Positions 35,624 through 46,415 of a DNA stretch of 64,000 nt are shown piece by piece. How positions within the stretch are numbered: position 1 is the stretch's first letter; each line of letters begins with the position of its first letter. The notes below the pieces were generated by a model. It ran no database searches. It saw only the letters and a program-made list of their open reading frames with translations, and had not been told where the DNA came from. The stretch comes from Hydrogenophaga sp. RAC07. GTDB lineage: Bacteria; Pseudomonadota; Gammaproteobacteria; Burkholderiales; Burkholderiaceae_C. Both the position numbers and the translations under genes were made by a program. Where the stretch lies: positions 558,001 through 622,000 of the forward strand of contig NZ_CP016449.1 in assembly GCF_001713375.1 (NCBI RefSeq), read 5' to 3'.

Positions 35624-36739
35624 TCAGGCAAACACGCCAGCTGTGTCCTGCATGCGGCTGGACACTTCGCTCAGGTGGTGCAAGGTGTCGCCGAAGCTCA
35701 TCTCCAGCTGGGTGAGCTTCTTGAAGTAGTGGCTCACGATGTACTCGTCGGTCACGCCGATGCCGCCGTGCAACTGCACCGCCTGCTGGCCCACGAAGCG
35801 CATGGACGTGCCCAGTTGCACCTTGGCGCGCGCCATGGCTGCGCGACGCTCCGCCGCGGGTGCGTTGAGCTTGAGGCTGGCGTAGTAGCTCATGGAGCGT
35901 GCCAGTTCCAGCTGCATCTTCATGTCGGCGACGCGGTGGCGCAGCGCCTGGAAAGTGGCAATCGCCACGCCGAACTGCTTGCGCGTGTTCATGTATTCGA
36001 CCGTGATCGCCAGGGTCTTGTCCATCACGCCCACGGCTTCGGCGCAGGTGGCGGCAATGCCGATGTCCACGCCGTGTTCGAGGGCAGTCAGTCCGTCGCT
36101 GGTGATCAGTTGGGCCGGTGCGTCTTTCAGCGTCAGGTCACCGGCGCGGCCACCGTCCTGCGTGTGGTGGCCAGTGGTGCTCACGCCCGAAGCGGTGCGC
36201 TCCACCAGGAACAGACCCAGCTTGCCGGCGGCCATGGCGGGCACCACAAAGGCGTCGGCCTGGTCGGCGGCTGGCACCACGTTTTTGGTGCCCGAGAGTG
36301 TCCAGCCACCGCCGGCCTGCGCGGCGGTGGTGGTGCAGACATCGAGCTTGTAGCGGGCCTTGCGCTCCTGGTGCGCGAGCACCACCAGCGCTTCGCCCGA
36401 GGCGATGCGGGGCAACCAGGCCGCCTTCAGTTCGGCCGGCGCGTAGCCACCGAGCACCCCCGAGGTGATCAGGGTTTGGGCGAGCGGCTCCAGCACGATG
36501 CCGCGGCCCAGCTCCTCCATCACCACCATGCCCTCGATCGGGCCCATGCCCATGCCACCGTCGTCCTCGCTCACGTAGAGGCCGGCGAGGCCGAGTTCGG
36601 CGAGTTCGTTGTAGGCCGCGCGATCAAAGCCACCGGCAGCCACGATGGCGGTGTGGCGGTCGAAGGTGTAGGCCTTCTCCACCCACTTTTGAACGGCATC
36701 GCGCAGCGCGCCTTGATCATCGGAAAAATCGAAGTCCAT
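35624..36739 (-). CDS. Acyl-CoA dehydrogenase, small-subunit type (PimD-like)
   Basis: The 371-residue flavoprotein has the acyl-CoA dehydrogenase fold: N-terminal helices, a middle beta domain (about residues 115-205) with WTLSGTKNVVPAADQADAFV, and a C-terminal helical domain with QFGVAIATFQALRHRVADM and QLHGGIGVTDEY. The catalytic Glu of classical members is not obvious here. The partner gene lies 11 bases upstream, as in the pimeloyl-CoA and steroid side-chain dehydrogenase pairs that work as heteromers, with one subunit carrying the base. Substrate: an acyl-CoA, unknown. Confidence 0.85.
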   Translation of the reverse strand: MDFDFSDDQGALRDAVQKWVEKAYTFDRHTAIVAAGGFDRAAYNELAELGLAGLYVSEDDGGMGMGPIEGMVVMEELGRGIVLEPLAQTLITSGVLGGYAPAELKAAWLPRIASGEALVVLAHQERKARYKLDVCTTTAAQAGGGWTLSGTKNVVPAADQADAFVVPAMAAGKLGLFLVERTASGVSTTGHHTQDGGRAGDLTLKDAPAQLITSDGLTALEHGVDIGIAATCAEAVGVMDKTLAITVEYMNTRKQFGVAIATFQALRHRVADMKMQLELARSMSYYASLKLNAPAAERRAAMARAKVQLGTSMRFVGQQAVQLHGGIGVTDEYIVSHYFKKLTQLEMSFGDTLHHLSEVSSRMQDTAGVFA

Positions 36740-36750
36740 GTGTTCTCTCC

Positions 36751-37932
36751 TCAGCCCAAAACGGTTTGCGCGACGATGTTGCGTTGCACTTCATTGCTGC
36801 CACCGTAGATGGTGGTCTTGCGCATGTTGAAGTAGGTGGATGCGAGCGGCGCGTTGGCGTTGACGCCGCCGGGGAAGTCGCCTTGCCAGCCGGCTTCCAT
36901 GGCTTCTTCGATGAAGGGCAGGCTGTAGGGGCCGGCGGCCAGCATCATGAGTTCGCTGTAGCGCTGCTGGATCTCGCTGCCCTTGATCTTGAGCAGGCCG
37001 GCAATGTCGAGCGAGTTCTTGCCCGACTTCTCGGCCGAGAGCACGCGCAGCACCATCATTTCGAGCGCGACCACGTCCACTTCGAGCAGGGCAATCTGGT
37101 CGCGGAAACGCAGGTCGTCCCACACGCCTTCGGCCTTGGCGATGCGTTTGAGTCGCTCGAGCTCGCGCTTGGCGCGGTTCACATCGGCAATGTTGGTGCG
37201 CTCGTGACTGAGCAGGTGCTTGGCGTAGGTCCAGCCCTTGTTCTCTTCGCCGATCAGGTTTTCCGCCGGCACTTCGACGTTGTCGAACCAGACCTCGTTG
37301 ACTTCACACTCGCCGTCGAGCAGCTTGATGGGTCGCACCGAGACGCCGGGCGACTTCATGTCGATCAACAGGAAGGAAATGCCGGTTTGTGGTTTGCCTT
37401 CATTGCTGGTGCGCACCAGGCAGAAGATCCACTCGCCGTACTGACCCAGCGTGGTCCAGGTCTTCTGGCCGTTGACGATGTACTTGTCGCCCTGGCGTTC
37501 GGCGCGGCATTTCACCGAAGCGAGGTCGGAGCCGGAGCCCGGCTCGCTGTAGCCCTGGCTCCACCAGACGTCACCGCTGGCGATGCCCGGCAAAAAGCGC
37601 TCTTGCTGTGCCTTGTTGCCGAAGGCCATGATCACGGGCGCCACCATCACCGGGCCGAAAGGCACCACGCGGGGCGCGCCGGCCAGCGCACATTCCTCTT
37701 CGAACAGGTGTTTCTGCACCGCGTTCCAGCCCGGGCCGCCGAACTCTTTGGGCCAGCCCCAGCCGAGCCAGCCTTTTTTGCCGAGGATCTTCGCCCAGCG
37801 CTGCATGTCGTCGCGTGACAGGCGCAGGGCGTTGTGGACCTTGTGGGCGATCTCGGCGGGCAGGTTGGCCTTGACCCAGCCGCGGATCTCCTCGCGAAAC
37901 GCCTGCTCTTCGGGCGTGAATGCCAAATCCAT
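36751..37932 (-). CDS. Acyl-CoA dehydrogenase, large-subunit type (PimC-like)
   Basis: The 393-residue protein starts MDLAFTPEEQAFREEIRGW, typical of PimC-like members, and shows WSQGYSEPGSGSDLAS, GQKTWTTLGQYGEW, and the C-terminal TIYGGSNEVQRNIVAQ. It probably forms an FAD-containing heteromer with the product of the next gene, oxidising an acyl-CoA in fatty or dicarboxylic acid degradation. The pair is transcribed together, followed by the esterase lipoprotein. No acyl-CoA ligase or thiolase accompanies them. Confidence 0.88.
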   Translation of the reverse strand: MDLAFTPEEQAFREEIRGWVKANLPAEIAHKVHNALRLSRDDMQRWAKILGKKGWLGWGWPKEFGGPGWNAVQKHLFEEECALAGAPRVVPFGPVMVAPVIMAFGNKAQQERFLPGIASGDVWWSQGYSEPGSGSDLASVKCRAERQGDKYIVNGQKTWTTLGQYGEWIFCLVRTSNEGKPQTGISFLLIDMKSPGVSVRPIKLLDGECEVNEVWFDNVEVPAENLIGEENKGWTYAKHLLSHERTNIADVNRAKRELERLKRIAKAEGVWDDLRFRDQIALLEVDVVALEMMVLRVLSAEKSGKNSLDIAGLLKIKGSEIQQRYSELMMLAAGPYSLPFIEEAMEAGWQGDFPGGVNANAPLASTYFNMRKTTIYGGSNEVQRNIVAQTVLG

Positions 37933-38010
37933 GGGGTGTCTCCTGGTGGCCGCCACGGAAATGTGCCGGCAAATTGAACAATGCCGGGCAGTTTGGCACG
38001 ACCGTTCGTT

Positions 38011-38742
38011 TTATGGCTGTCCGGGCTGCGACAAGCCGAGTTGTTCGTTCAGATTTTGAAGCTGATCCTGCAGCGCGGCCACGGTGTTTTCCAGCGTGGC
38101 CACACGGCGCGTGAGGTTGATCAGCTCGTCTTCGGTGGCGGCACTGGTGGCGGTTTGCGGGGCTTGGGTCAGCAGGGCAGCGTCCACCGGCCCGCACAGC
38201 AGGTGGGCCCAGCGCTGTTCGCGCGCGCCCGGTGCGCGCGGCAGCTTCACCACCAGCGCACCGCCTTTGTCGTCGCTGCGGTCCTGCAGCTCTTCCAGGA
38301 AAGCGTCGACCGAGGCGATGTCGAGGAATTTGTACCAGCGCTCGGTGTTCAGCCGCAGTTCACCTGCGGTCTGCGGGCCGCGGAGCATCAGCATGCCCAG
38401 CAACACGGCCGATTGTTCGGGCACGGCCACGGCGCGCATGAAGTTGTGTTCGTAGCGCGTCACGCGGCTGCCGCTGCTCTCCAGCACCAGGTGCAAGGCG
38501 CGCAAGGCATCCAGCGCTTCAAGCACGGCTGCGTCCGCCAGGTTCATCACCGGCTCGCGGCTGGACTTCTGGTTGCAGCCGGTCACCAGCGTGTTGAGCG
38601 TGAGCGGGTAGCTGTCGGGCACGGTGCGCGCCTTTTCCATGAGCGTGCCGAGCACGCGGGCCTCGGCGAGCGAGAGCGGGCGCTGCTGAAAATCGTGGCC
38701 GCGCGGGCGGCCGTTGGAGGGGGCTTGCAGGTCTGAGGTCAT
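38011..38742 (-). CDS. yceH: YceH (UPF0502) family protein
   Basis: The 243-residue protein has two winged-helix-like segments: [39 protein letters not shown] (positions about 24-62) and [28 protein letters not shown] (about 113-140), diagnostic of the YceH family. A C-terminal coiled coil with [20 protein letters not shown] follows. Function is not established. The start codon is 14 bases from the divergent purN start, so the two share one short promoter region. Confidence 0.88.
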   Translation of the reverse strand: MTSDLQAPSNGRPRGHDFQQRPLSLAEARVLGTLMEKARTVPDSYPLTLNTLVTGCNQKSSREPVMNLADAAVLEALDALRALHLVLESSGSRVTRYEHNFMRAVAVPEQSAVLLGMLMLRGPQTAGELRLNTERWYKFLDIASVDAFLEELQDRSDDKGGALVVKLPRAPGAREQRWAHLLCGPVDAALLTQAPQTATSAATEDELINLTRRVATLENTVAALQDQLQNLNEQLGLSQPGQP

Positions 38743-38756
38743 TACACTTCCCGGCC

Positions 38757-39347
38757 ATGTCTGGCGTGAACAAAAACATCGTGATTCTGATCTCCGGAAG
38801 TGGCTCCAACATGGCCGCCATCGTGGAGACATCCCTCAAACAACGCTGGCAAGCCCGTCTCAAGGCGAGCGTGGTGGCCGTGATCAGCAACAAGGCCGGT
38901 GCGCAGGGGCTGGCCTGGGCGCAGGAGCGGGGCATTGCAACGGCCTCGCTGGACCACACGGCCTACGCCAGCCGCGAGGCCTTTGACGCCGCGCTGATGG
39001 CCGAGATCGACCGCCATGCACCCACGCTGGTGGTGCTCGCCGGCTTCATGCGCATCCTCACGCCCGGCTTCGTGCAGCACTACGAGGGCCGGCTGGTCAA
39101 CATCCACCCCAGCCTGCTGCCGGCGTTCACCGGCTTGAAGACACACCAGCGAGCGATCGACATGGGCTGCCGCTTCGCCGGCGCCACGGTGCACCGGGTG
39201 ACCAGCGAACTCGACCACGGCGAGATCCTGGATCAGGCGGTGGTGCCGGTGCTGCCGGACGACACGGCCGAGGCGCTGGCGGCGCGGGTGCTGACGCAGG
39301 AGCACGTCATCTACCCGCGGGCGATCGGAAAACTGCTCTTTGCCTGA
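38757..39347 (+). CDS. purN: Phosphoribosylglycinamide formyltransferase
   Basis: The 196-residue enzyme shows [14 protein letters not shown] at the start (GAR phosphate binding), the active-site [22 protein letters not shown] (with the catalytic Asn and His) and [13 protein letters not shown] (catalytic Asp). It transfers a formyl group from 10-formyl-tetrahydrofolate to GAR in purine synthesis. A TACACT hexamer ends 8 bases before the ATG and overlaps the opposite yceH start, so the leader must be very short. Confidence 0.96.
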   Translation: MSGVNKNIVILISGSGSNMAAIVETSLKQRWQARLKASVVAVISNKAGAQGLAWAQERGIATASLDHTAYASREAFDAALMAEIDRHAPTLVVLAGFMRILTPGFVQHYEGRLVNIHPSLLPAFTGLKTHQRAIDMGCRFAGATVHRVTSELDHGEILDQAVVPVLPDDTAEALAARVLTQEHVIYPRAIGKLLFA

Positions 39348-39357
39348 GGTGACTGGC

Positions 39358-39380
39358 GCCCTCTCCCGCTGGGAGAGGGC
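39358..39380. repeat. Perfect palindrome between convergent purN and prfC
   Basis: GCCCTCTCCC and GGGAGAGGGC are separated by GCT, followed by TGGGCTGAGGGC. This is a common dispersed palindrome of high-GC proteobacteria and lies between convergent stops, so it may act as a bidirectional terminator or mRNA end, without a T tract. Confidence 0.6.
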
Positions 39381-39398
39381 TGGGCTGAGGGCACGCTC

Positions 39399-41018
<1,620 letters not shown>

Positions 41019-41080
41019 AACCTCTGATTATCCCTGTGCAGAGAGCGACTCCCGCGCGCGTGCCCCAACCCAGAGATGCC

Positions 41081-41149
41081 GTGGAACCGGCTCCGCCGGG
41101 CCACAGGGATCGTCCCCCTGGGGGGAAGCCGCGTCAGCGGCGCAGGGGG
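41081..41149 (+). repeat. Possible dispersed GC-rich repeat (CCGGCTCCGCCGGG type)
   Basis: The stretch GGAACCGGCTCCGCCGGGCC followed by CCCCCTGGGGGG and CCGC-GTCA-GCGG looks like a composite hairpin element. It shares features with family B (CCGGGCC, C-run/G-run hairpin, G-rich tail) and resembles repeats I recall from related genomes, but only this copy is in the window. It lies just before the -10-like hexamer of the methylase gene. Confidence 0.4.
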
Positions 41150-41151
41150 GA

Positions 41152-41157
41152 GACAAT
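41152..41157 (+). promoter_or_regulatory. -10-like GACAAT 7 bases before a start codon
   Basis: GACAAT ends 7 bases before the ATG at 41165, directly after a GC-rich repeat. It would give an mRNA starting at or near the start codon. No clear -35 is visible. Confidence 0.4.
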
Positions 41158-41164
41158 ACCGCCC

Positions 41165-42433
41165 ATGCACCCCAAAGCCCTCCTGGACGAAAGCGCCACC
41201 CTGATCGAACAGGTCTTCAAGTTCGAACACCCCACCGACGCCGTCGTTGCCCGCCACTTTCGCGAGAACCGCTCGCTCGGTTCTCGCGAGCGCGCCACGC
41301 TGTCCGACACCGTTTACAAAATACTTCGCGAGCGCCTCAAGCTGGAATGGCTGGCCCGCTCGGGCAGTGGCTCCAAGTGGCGCCGGCTGGCGATCCTGGC
41401 GTTCCCCGGCGACCGCGATTTCATAAAGAGCGCGCTCACCGAGCCCGAGAAAACCTGGCTCGACCACTGCGATGCCGTCAAAGATGCCGACCTGATGGCG
41501 CAGCACCGCCACAACCTGCCCGACTGGCTGGCCGCCGCTTTGCGCGAGCAGGTGGGGAACGAATTTGACGCCTTGGTGGCCAGTCTGAACCAGCCCGCGC
41601 CGCTGGACCTGCGGGTGAACGTGCTCAAGGCCAAGCGCGAAGCGGTGCTGGCCACGTTGCAAAAAGCCGGTCTGGTCGGTGAGGCCACACCCTTTTCGCC
41701 GCTGGGCATCCGCCTGCAGGGCAAACCGTCACTGGCCAAGCTGCCCGCGTTCACCGAGGGTGAGGTCGAGGTGCAGGACGAAGGCTCGCAGCTGCTGGCT
41801 TTGCTCGTGGACGCCAAGCGCGGCGAGATGGTGGTGGATTTCTGCGCCGGTGCCGGCGGCAAGACCCTGGCCATTGGCGCGGCCATGCGCAACAGTGGCC
41901 GGCTCTACGCGTTTGACACCTCCGGCCACCGGCTCGACGCGCTCAAGCCGCGCCTGGCCCGCAGCGGCCTGTCCAACGTGCACCCGGTGGCGATCGCCCA
42001 CGAGCGCGACGACCGCATCAAACGCCTGGCCGGCAAGATCGACCGTGTGCTGGTCGACGCTCCGTGTTCGGGCCTGGGCACACTGCGACGCAGCCCCGAC
42101 CTGAAGTGGCGTCAGAACCCCCAGACGGTGGCGGCGCAGGCCGAGTTGCAGTTGGCCATCCTGAACAGCGCGGCCCGCCTGCTCAAGCCGGGTGGACGGA
42201 TGGTGTATGCCACCTGCAGCCTGCTGAAAGAGGAAAACGAAGCCGTCTGCGCTGCGTTTGAGCTGGCGCATGCCGACTTCGAGGTGGTGCCGGTGTCTGG
42301 TTTACTGGACACGGCGAACGTCCAGAATGCTGCTGCCCTGTGTCAGGGCGACGAAGGGCGCTGGCTTCGCCTGTGGCCACATCGGCATGCTACGGATGGC
42401 TTCTTTGCCGCCGTCTGGCGGAAAAAGCCTTGA
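41165..42433 (+). CDS. RsmB/NOL1/NSUN-family RNA cytosine-C5 methyltransferase
   Basis: The 422-residue protein has an N-terminal NusB-like helical part (about residues 1-130) and a SAM-dependent RNA methyltransferase core: VVDFCAGAGGKTLAIGA, DTSGHRLDALKPR, the first catalytic Cys in VDAPCSGLGTLRR and the second in YATCSLLKEEN. It methylates C5 of cytosine in rRNA or tRNA; RsmB (16S C967) is the closest known type. No NusB or Fmt gene is adjacent, unlike the classical fmt-rsmB order, so the exact target is not proven. No ribosome site precedes the ATG. Confidence 0.87.
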   Translation: MHPKALLDESATLIEQVFKFEHPTDAVVARHFRENRSLGSRERATLSDTVYKILRERLKLEWLARSGSGSKWRRLAILAFPGDRDFIKSALTEPEKTWLDHCDAVKDADLMAQHRHNLPDWLAAALREQVGNEFDALVASLNQPAPLDLRVNVLKAKREAVLATLQKAGLVGEATPFSPLGIRLQGKPSLAKLPAFTEGEVEVQDEGSQLLALLVDAKRGEMVVDFCAGAGGKTLAIGAAMRNSGRLYAFDTSGHRLDALKPRLARSGLSNVHPVAIAHERDDRIKRLAGKIDRVLVDAPCSGLGTLRRSPDLKWRQNPQTVAAQAELQLAILNSAARLLKPGGRMVYATCSLLKEENEAVCAAFELAHADFEVVPVSGLLDTANVQNAAALCQGDEGRWLRLWPHRHATDGFFAAVWRKKP

Positions 42434-42492
42434 AAAGCCGTCAATTCACTTGATCTCAGGCAGTAGTTTCCACATTCGGGGCTGGATACCGG

Positions 42493-42521
42493 TTGGTGTT
42501 TGGCACCCCCGGCCTTAAAAT
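42493..42521 (+). promoter_or_regulatory. Possible sigma70 promoter of the desaturase gene
   Basis: TTGGTG (42493-42498) and TAAAAT (42516-42521) are separated by 17 bases; the -10 matches 5 of 6, the -35 only 3 of 6. Transcription would start near 42528, leaving a leader of about 70 bases before the desaturase ATG. Confidence 0.35.
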
Positions 42522-42599
42522 CAGAGGCGCTACTGCTCCGGGTGTTCTGGAGCCCACTCGGTATCCATCCGCCGCCTTGGGCGGTCTATTGGGAAATCA

Positions 42600-43826
42600 A
42601 TGTCTTCTTCCGACTTCGGTATTTTTTCGTCCCTTTGGGACGGCCTCATCCAGTTCCTTGCGCACGGTCTGACCGGCGCCACCTGGTGGCAGGCCATGAT
42701 CGTGGCCCTGGTGTTCACCCACATCACCATCGCCAGCGTCACCATCTATCTGCACCGCCACCAGGCCCACCGATCGCTGGACCTGCACCCCATCGCGTCG
42801 CATTTCTTCCGCTTCTGGCTCTGGATGACCACCGGCATGGTCACCAAGGAATGGACCGCCATCCACCGCAAGCACCACGCCAAGTGCGAACACGAAGGCG
42901 ACCCGCACAGCCCGGTGGTGTTCGGCATCAAGAAGGTGTTCTTTGAAGGCAGCGAGTTGTACCGCTCGGAAGCCAAGAACCAGGAAACCCTGGACCGCTA
43001 CGGCCACAACACCCCCAACGACTGGATCGAACGTGTGGTCTACACCGGCCGTTCACGCCTGGGTGTGACCCTCATGATGATCATCAACATCGCGCTGTTC
43101 GGCGTGCTGGGCGTGACCGTCTGGGCGATCCAGATGATCTGGATCCCGATCACGGCCGCCGGCATCATCAACGGCATCGGCCACTGGTGGGGTTACCGCA
43201 ACTTTGAAGCGACCGACGCCAGCACCAACGTGTCACCTTGGGGCATCCTCATCGGCGGTGAAGAGCTGCACAACAACCACCACACCTACCCCACGTCGGC
43301 CAAGCTCTCGGTCAAGCCCTACGAATTCGACATTGGCTGGATGTACATCAGCATGCTGAGTTCGGTCGGCCTGGCCTCGGTCAAGAAGCTTCCTCCCAAG
43401 ATGGCGTTTGGTGCTGTCAAACCGGTGGCGGACGAAAAAACGCTGGAGGCGATCATCGCCAACCGCTACGAAGTGATGGCAGGCTATGCCCGCGAGATGC
43501 GCACAGCCTGCAAGCGCGAGCTCGAGGCGCTGCAGCAACGCAGGGGCGATGCCACCGTGTTGCAGTCGGCCCGCCAGTGGCTGCACCGCGACGACGACAA
43601 GGTGCCCGCCAGCGTCAAGCCCCAGTTGGCCCAGGTGCGCGCAGAGCACCCCGTGCTCGACAAGATGGTGACCATGCGCGAAGAGTTGCGAGCCCTGTGG
43701 TCCAGCACCACCGCCACGCGAGAGCAGCTGGCCACCGACCTGCAGGCTTGGTGCCGCCGTGCGGAAGAGAGCGGCATCGCTGCGCTGCGCGACTTCTCCA
43801 TTCGCCTGCGCTCGGCCCACGCCTGA
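42600..43826 (+). CDS. Membrane fatty acid (acyl-lipid/acyl-CoA) desaturase with C-terminal extension
   Basis: The 408-residue protein carries the three histidine boxes of diiron desaturases, HRHQAHRS (about residue 52), HRKHH (about 89) and HNNHH (about 224), and four membrane helices. It inserts a double bond, probably delta-9, into saturated acyl chains. Typical bacterial DesC-like proteins are about 270-300 residues; here the last 130 residues form a charged helical tail (AREMRTACKRELEALQQRR to REQLATDLQAWCRRAEESG) of unknown role. A strong bidirectional terminator follows. A cold-response role is plausible but not shown. Confidence 0.9.
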   Translation: MSSSDFGIFSSLWDGLIQFLAHGLTGATWWQAMIVALVFTHITIASVTIYLHRHQAHRSLDLHPIASHFFRFWLWMTTGMVTKEWTAIHRKHHAKCEHEGDPHSPVVFGIKKVFFEGSELYRSEAKNQETLDRYGHNTPNDWIERVVYTGRSRLGVTLMMIINIALFGVLGVTVWAIQMIWIPITAAGIINGIGHWWGYRNFEATDASTNVSPWGILIGGEELHNNHHTYPTSAKLSVKPYEFDIGWMYISMLSSVGLASVKKLPPKMAFGAVKPVADEKTLEAIIANRYEVMAGYAREMRTACKRELEALQQRRGDATVLQSARQWLHRDDDKVPASVKPQLAQVRAEHPVLDKMVTMREELRALWSSTTATREQLATDLQAWCRRAEESGIAALRDFSIRLRSAHA

Positions 43827-43834
43827 ACTTGACC

Positions 43835-43876
43835 GCCCAATAAAAAACCACCCTGCGGGGTGGTTTTTTATTGGGC
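43835..43876. terminator. Perfect 19-bp bidirectional intrinsic terminator
   Basis: GCCCAATAAAAAACCACCC and its exact complement flank TGCG, with A and T runs in both arms, so either strand ends in a U-rich tract. It lies 8 bases after the desaturase stop and serves readthrough from the rpmG side too. Confidence 0.92.
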
Positions 43877-43896
43877 AACTGGTTTTCATTGGCGCA

Positions 43897-43930
43897 CAAA
43901 AAAGCCGCTGGGTCACAGCGGCTTTTTGTT
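43897..43930. terminator. Bidirectional terminator downstream of rpmG
   Basis: AAAGCCGCTG (43901-43910) pairs perfectly with CAGCGGCTTT (43916-43925) around GGTCA, flanked by an A run before and a T run after. On the minus strand it ends the rpmB-rpmG transcript 15 bases after the rpmG stop. Confidence 0.88.
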
Positions 43931-43944
43931 GGAAGAGATCCCGC

Positions 43945-44115
43945 TTATTTCAGCTTGATTTCTTTGTAGTCCACATGCTTGCGAGCTTTGGGATCAAATT
44001 TCTTGATCAGCATCTTCTCGGGCGTGGTCTTCTTGTTTTTGGTGGTGGTGTAGAAGTGGCCGGTTCCAGCGGTGGATTCCAGCTTGATCTTCTCGCGTGC
44101 GCCTTTGGTTGCCAT
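43945..44115 (-). CDS. rpmG: 50S ribosomal protein L33
   Basis: The 56-residue basic protein reads [20 protein letters not shown] at the start and ends in DYKEIKLK, the standard L33. The zinc cysteines of L33 variants are absent (C-minus type), as expected for a proteobacterial main copy. GGAG lies 8 bases before the ATG. It lies 12 bases after rpmB, and the pair ends at a terminator. Confidence 0.95.
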   Translation of the reverse strand: MATKGAREKIKLESTAGTGHFYTTTKNKKTTPEKMLIKKFDPKARKHVDYKEIKLK

Positions 44116-44127
44116 GTTCGGTTCTCC

Positions 44128-44361
44128 TTAAGCTTGACCGCGTGCGCGCAGGTCGGCGAGCACGGCGTCAATGCCGTTTTTGTCGATCAGGCGCAACGCC
44201 GCACCGGAGACGCGCAGACGCACCCAACGGTTTTCGGTCTCGACCCAGAAACGGCGGTATTGCAGGTTCGGCAGGAACCGGCGCTTGGTTTTGTTGTTGG
44301 CGTGGGAAACATTGTTCCCGACCATGGGCTTCTTGCCCGTGACGTCGCAGACGCGTGCCAT
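44128..44361 (-). CDS. rpmB: 50S ribosomal protein L28
   Basis: The 77-residue protein [20 protein letters not shown] with the [20 protein letters not shown] core is a complete L28 of the large subunit. It precedes rpmG by 12 bases, the conserved rpmB-rpmG order. CGGAG is present upstream of the ATG. A 188-base gap to trxB should contain the operon promoter, which I could not assign. Confidence 0.96.
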   Translation of the reverse strand: MARVCDVTGKKPMVGNNVSHANNKTKRRFLPNLQYRRFWVETENRWVRLRVSGAALRLIDKNGIDAVLADLRARGQA

Positions 44362-44549
44362 GAGGACACTCCGATCATTCAAACAGCTGTGGACCGCGAC
44401 CGGACGATGTTCCGTGTCTGGCCCGTTCAGCCTCACCTCGCCAGGAAAGGGTGGCGGTAACCCGAATCTGCTGTGGCTCCCAAGAACCGGTCAATCTCAG
44501 CAAAGCCCGCGATTATAGCCAATCGGCTGTCTCGCGGGGTTGGCGGCGT

Positions 44550-45545
<996 letters not shown>

Positions 45546-45650
45546 TTACATTGGTGCGTCAGGTCAGAAGCCTGCGGAGCAGGGGACCATGACTTCAGGT
45601 CATTGTATGAAACGGCGCTGCAGGCGCTTCCCAGAACAAGGAATACACGC

Positions 45651-46325
45651 ATGTCGATACTGTCCAATCTCGATCTGATCCGCCGGGTGCCGCTTTTTTC
45701 AACCCTGACGCAGGCCCAGGCCGAAGGCGTTGCAGATGCGGTCATCAAGCGCCGTTTCAAGCGGGGCGAATGCATCGTCGAGCAGGGCAAGAAGTCGAAC
45801 TGTCTGGCGATCGTGCTCACCGGCCGCGCGCGTGTGGTGACCACCGATTCCCGCGGTCGCGAGGTGATCCTGGCCACCATGAACCCCGGCGACTACGTGG
45901 GCGAGATGAGCCTGATCGACAACCAGCCGCATTCGGCCACGGTCAAGGCCGAGGTGCAGACCGATGTGTTGATCCTGGGCCGTGCCGAGTTCGCCCGCTG
46001 TCTGCCCGAGAACAGTTCCATGGCCTACGCGGTCATGAAGGGCCTGGTGCAGCGCCTGCGCCACGCCGACCGCAAGATCGAATCGCTGGCGCTGATGGAT
46101 GTCTATGGTCGGGTGGCGCGTGCACTGCTCGAGTTCGCCCAGCCCGACAAGGACGGCCAGCTCACCATCAAGGACCGGGTCTCGCGCCAGGATGTGGCCA
46201 AGATGATCGGCGCCTCGCGCGAGATGGTCAGCCGCGTCATGAAGGACCTGGAAGACCGGGGCTTCATCGAGATGGCGGAAGATGGCAGCACCATCATCAA
46301 GGAACGGCTGAATTCCCTCGGCTGA
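45651..46325 (+). CDS. Crp/Fnr-family transcriptional regulator
   Basis: The 224-residue protein has a cyclic-nucleotide-binding-fold domain (about residues 12-125; RRVPLFSTLTQAQ, ATMNPGDYVGEMSLIDNQPHSAT) and a Crp-type helix-turn-helix (VSRQDVAKMIGASREMVSRVM). The N-terminal cysteines of oxygen-sensing FNR are absent, so it is unlikely to sense oxygen by an iron-sulfur cluster. The recognition helix SREMVSR mixes the Crp-like Arg-Glu with an FNR-like Ser-Arg. Its effector and targets are unknown. AAGGA precedes the ATG by 10 bases. Confidence 0.9.
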   Translation: MSILSNLDLIRRVPLFSTLTQAQAEGVADAVIKRRFKRGECIVEQGKKSNCLAIVLTGRARVVTTDSRGREVILATMNPGDYVGEMSLIDNQPHSATVKAEVQTDVLILGRAEFARCLPENSSMAYAVMKGLVQRLRHADRKIESLALMDVYGRVARALLEFAQPDKDGQLTIKDRVSRQDVAKMIGASREMVSRVMKDLEDRGFIEMAEDGSTIIKERLNSLG

Positions 46326-46415
46326 ACCGTTGGGCCACCGACGTGTGGCCAGGTCTGCAAAGGCTGTAATGGAGCGGGCTTGGGGTAAGCTTGCTGCTGG
46401 ACATTTGAACAGCCC

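Noticed and set aside
43980..44010. FNR-like TTGAT/ATCAA match inside rpmG
   Set aside because: It lies in coding sequence of a ribosomal protein and half-site spacing is wrong.
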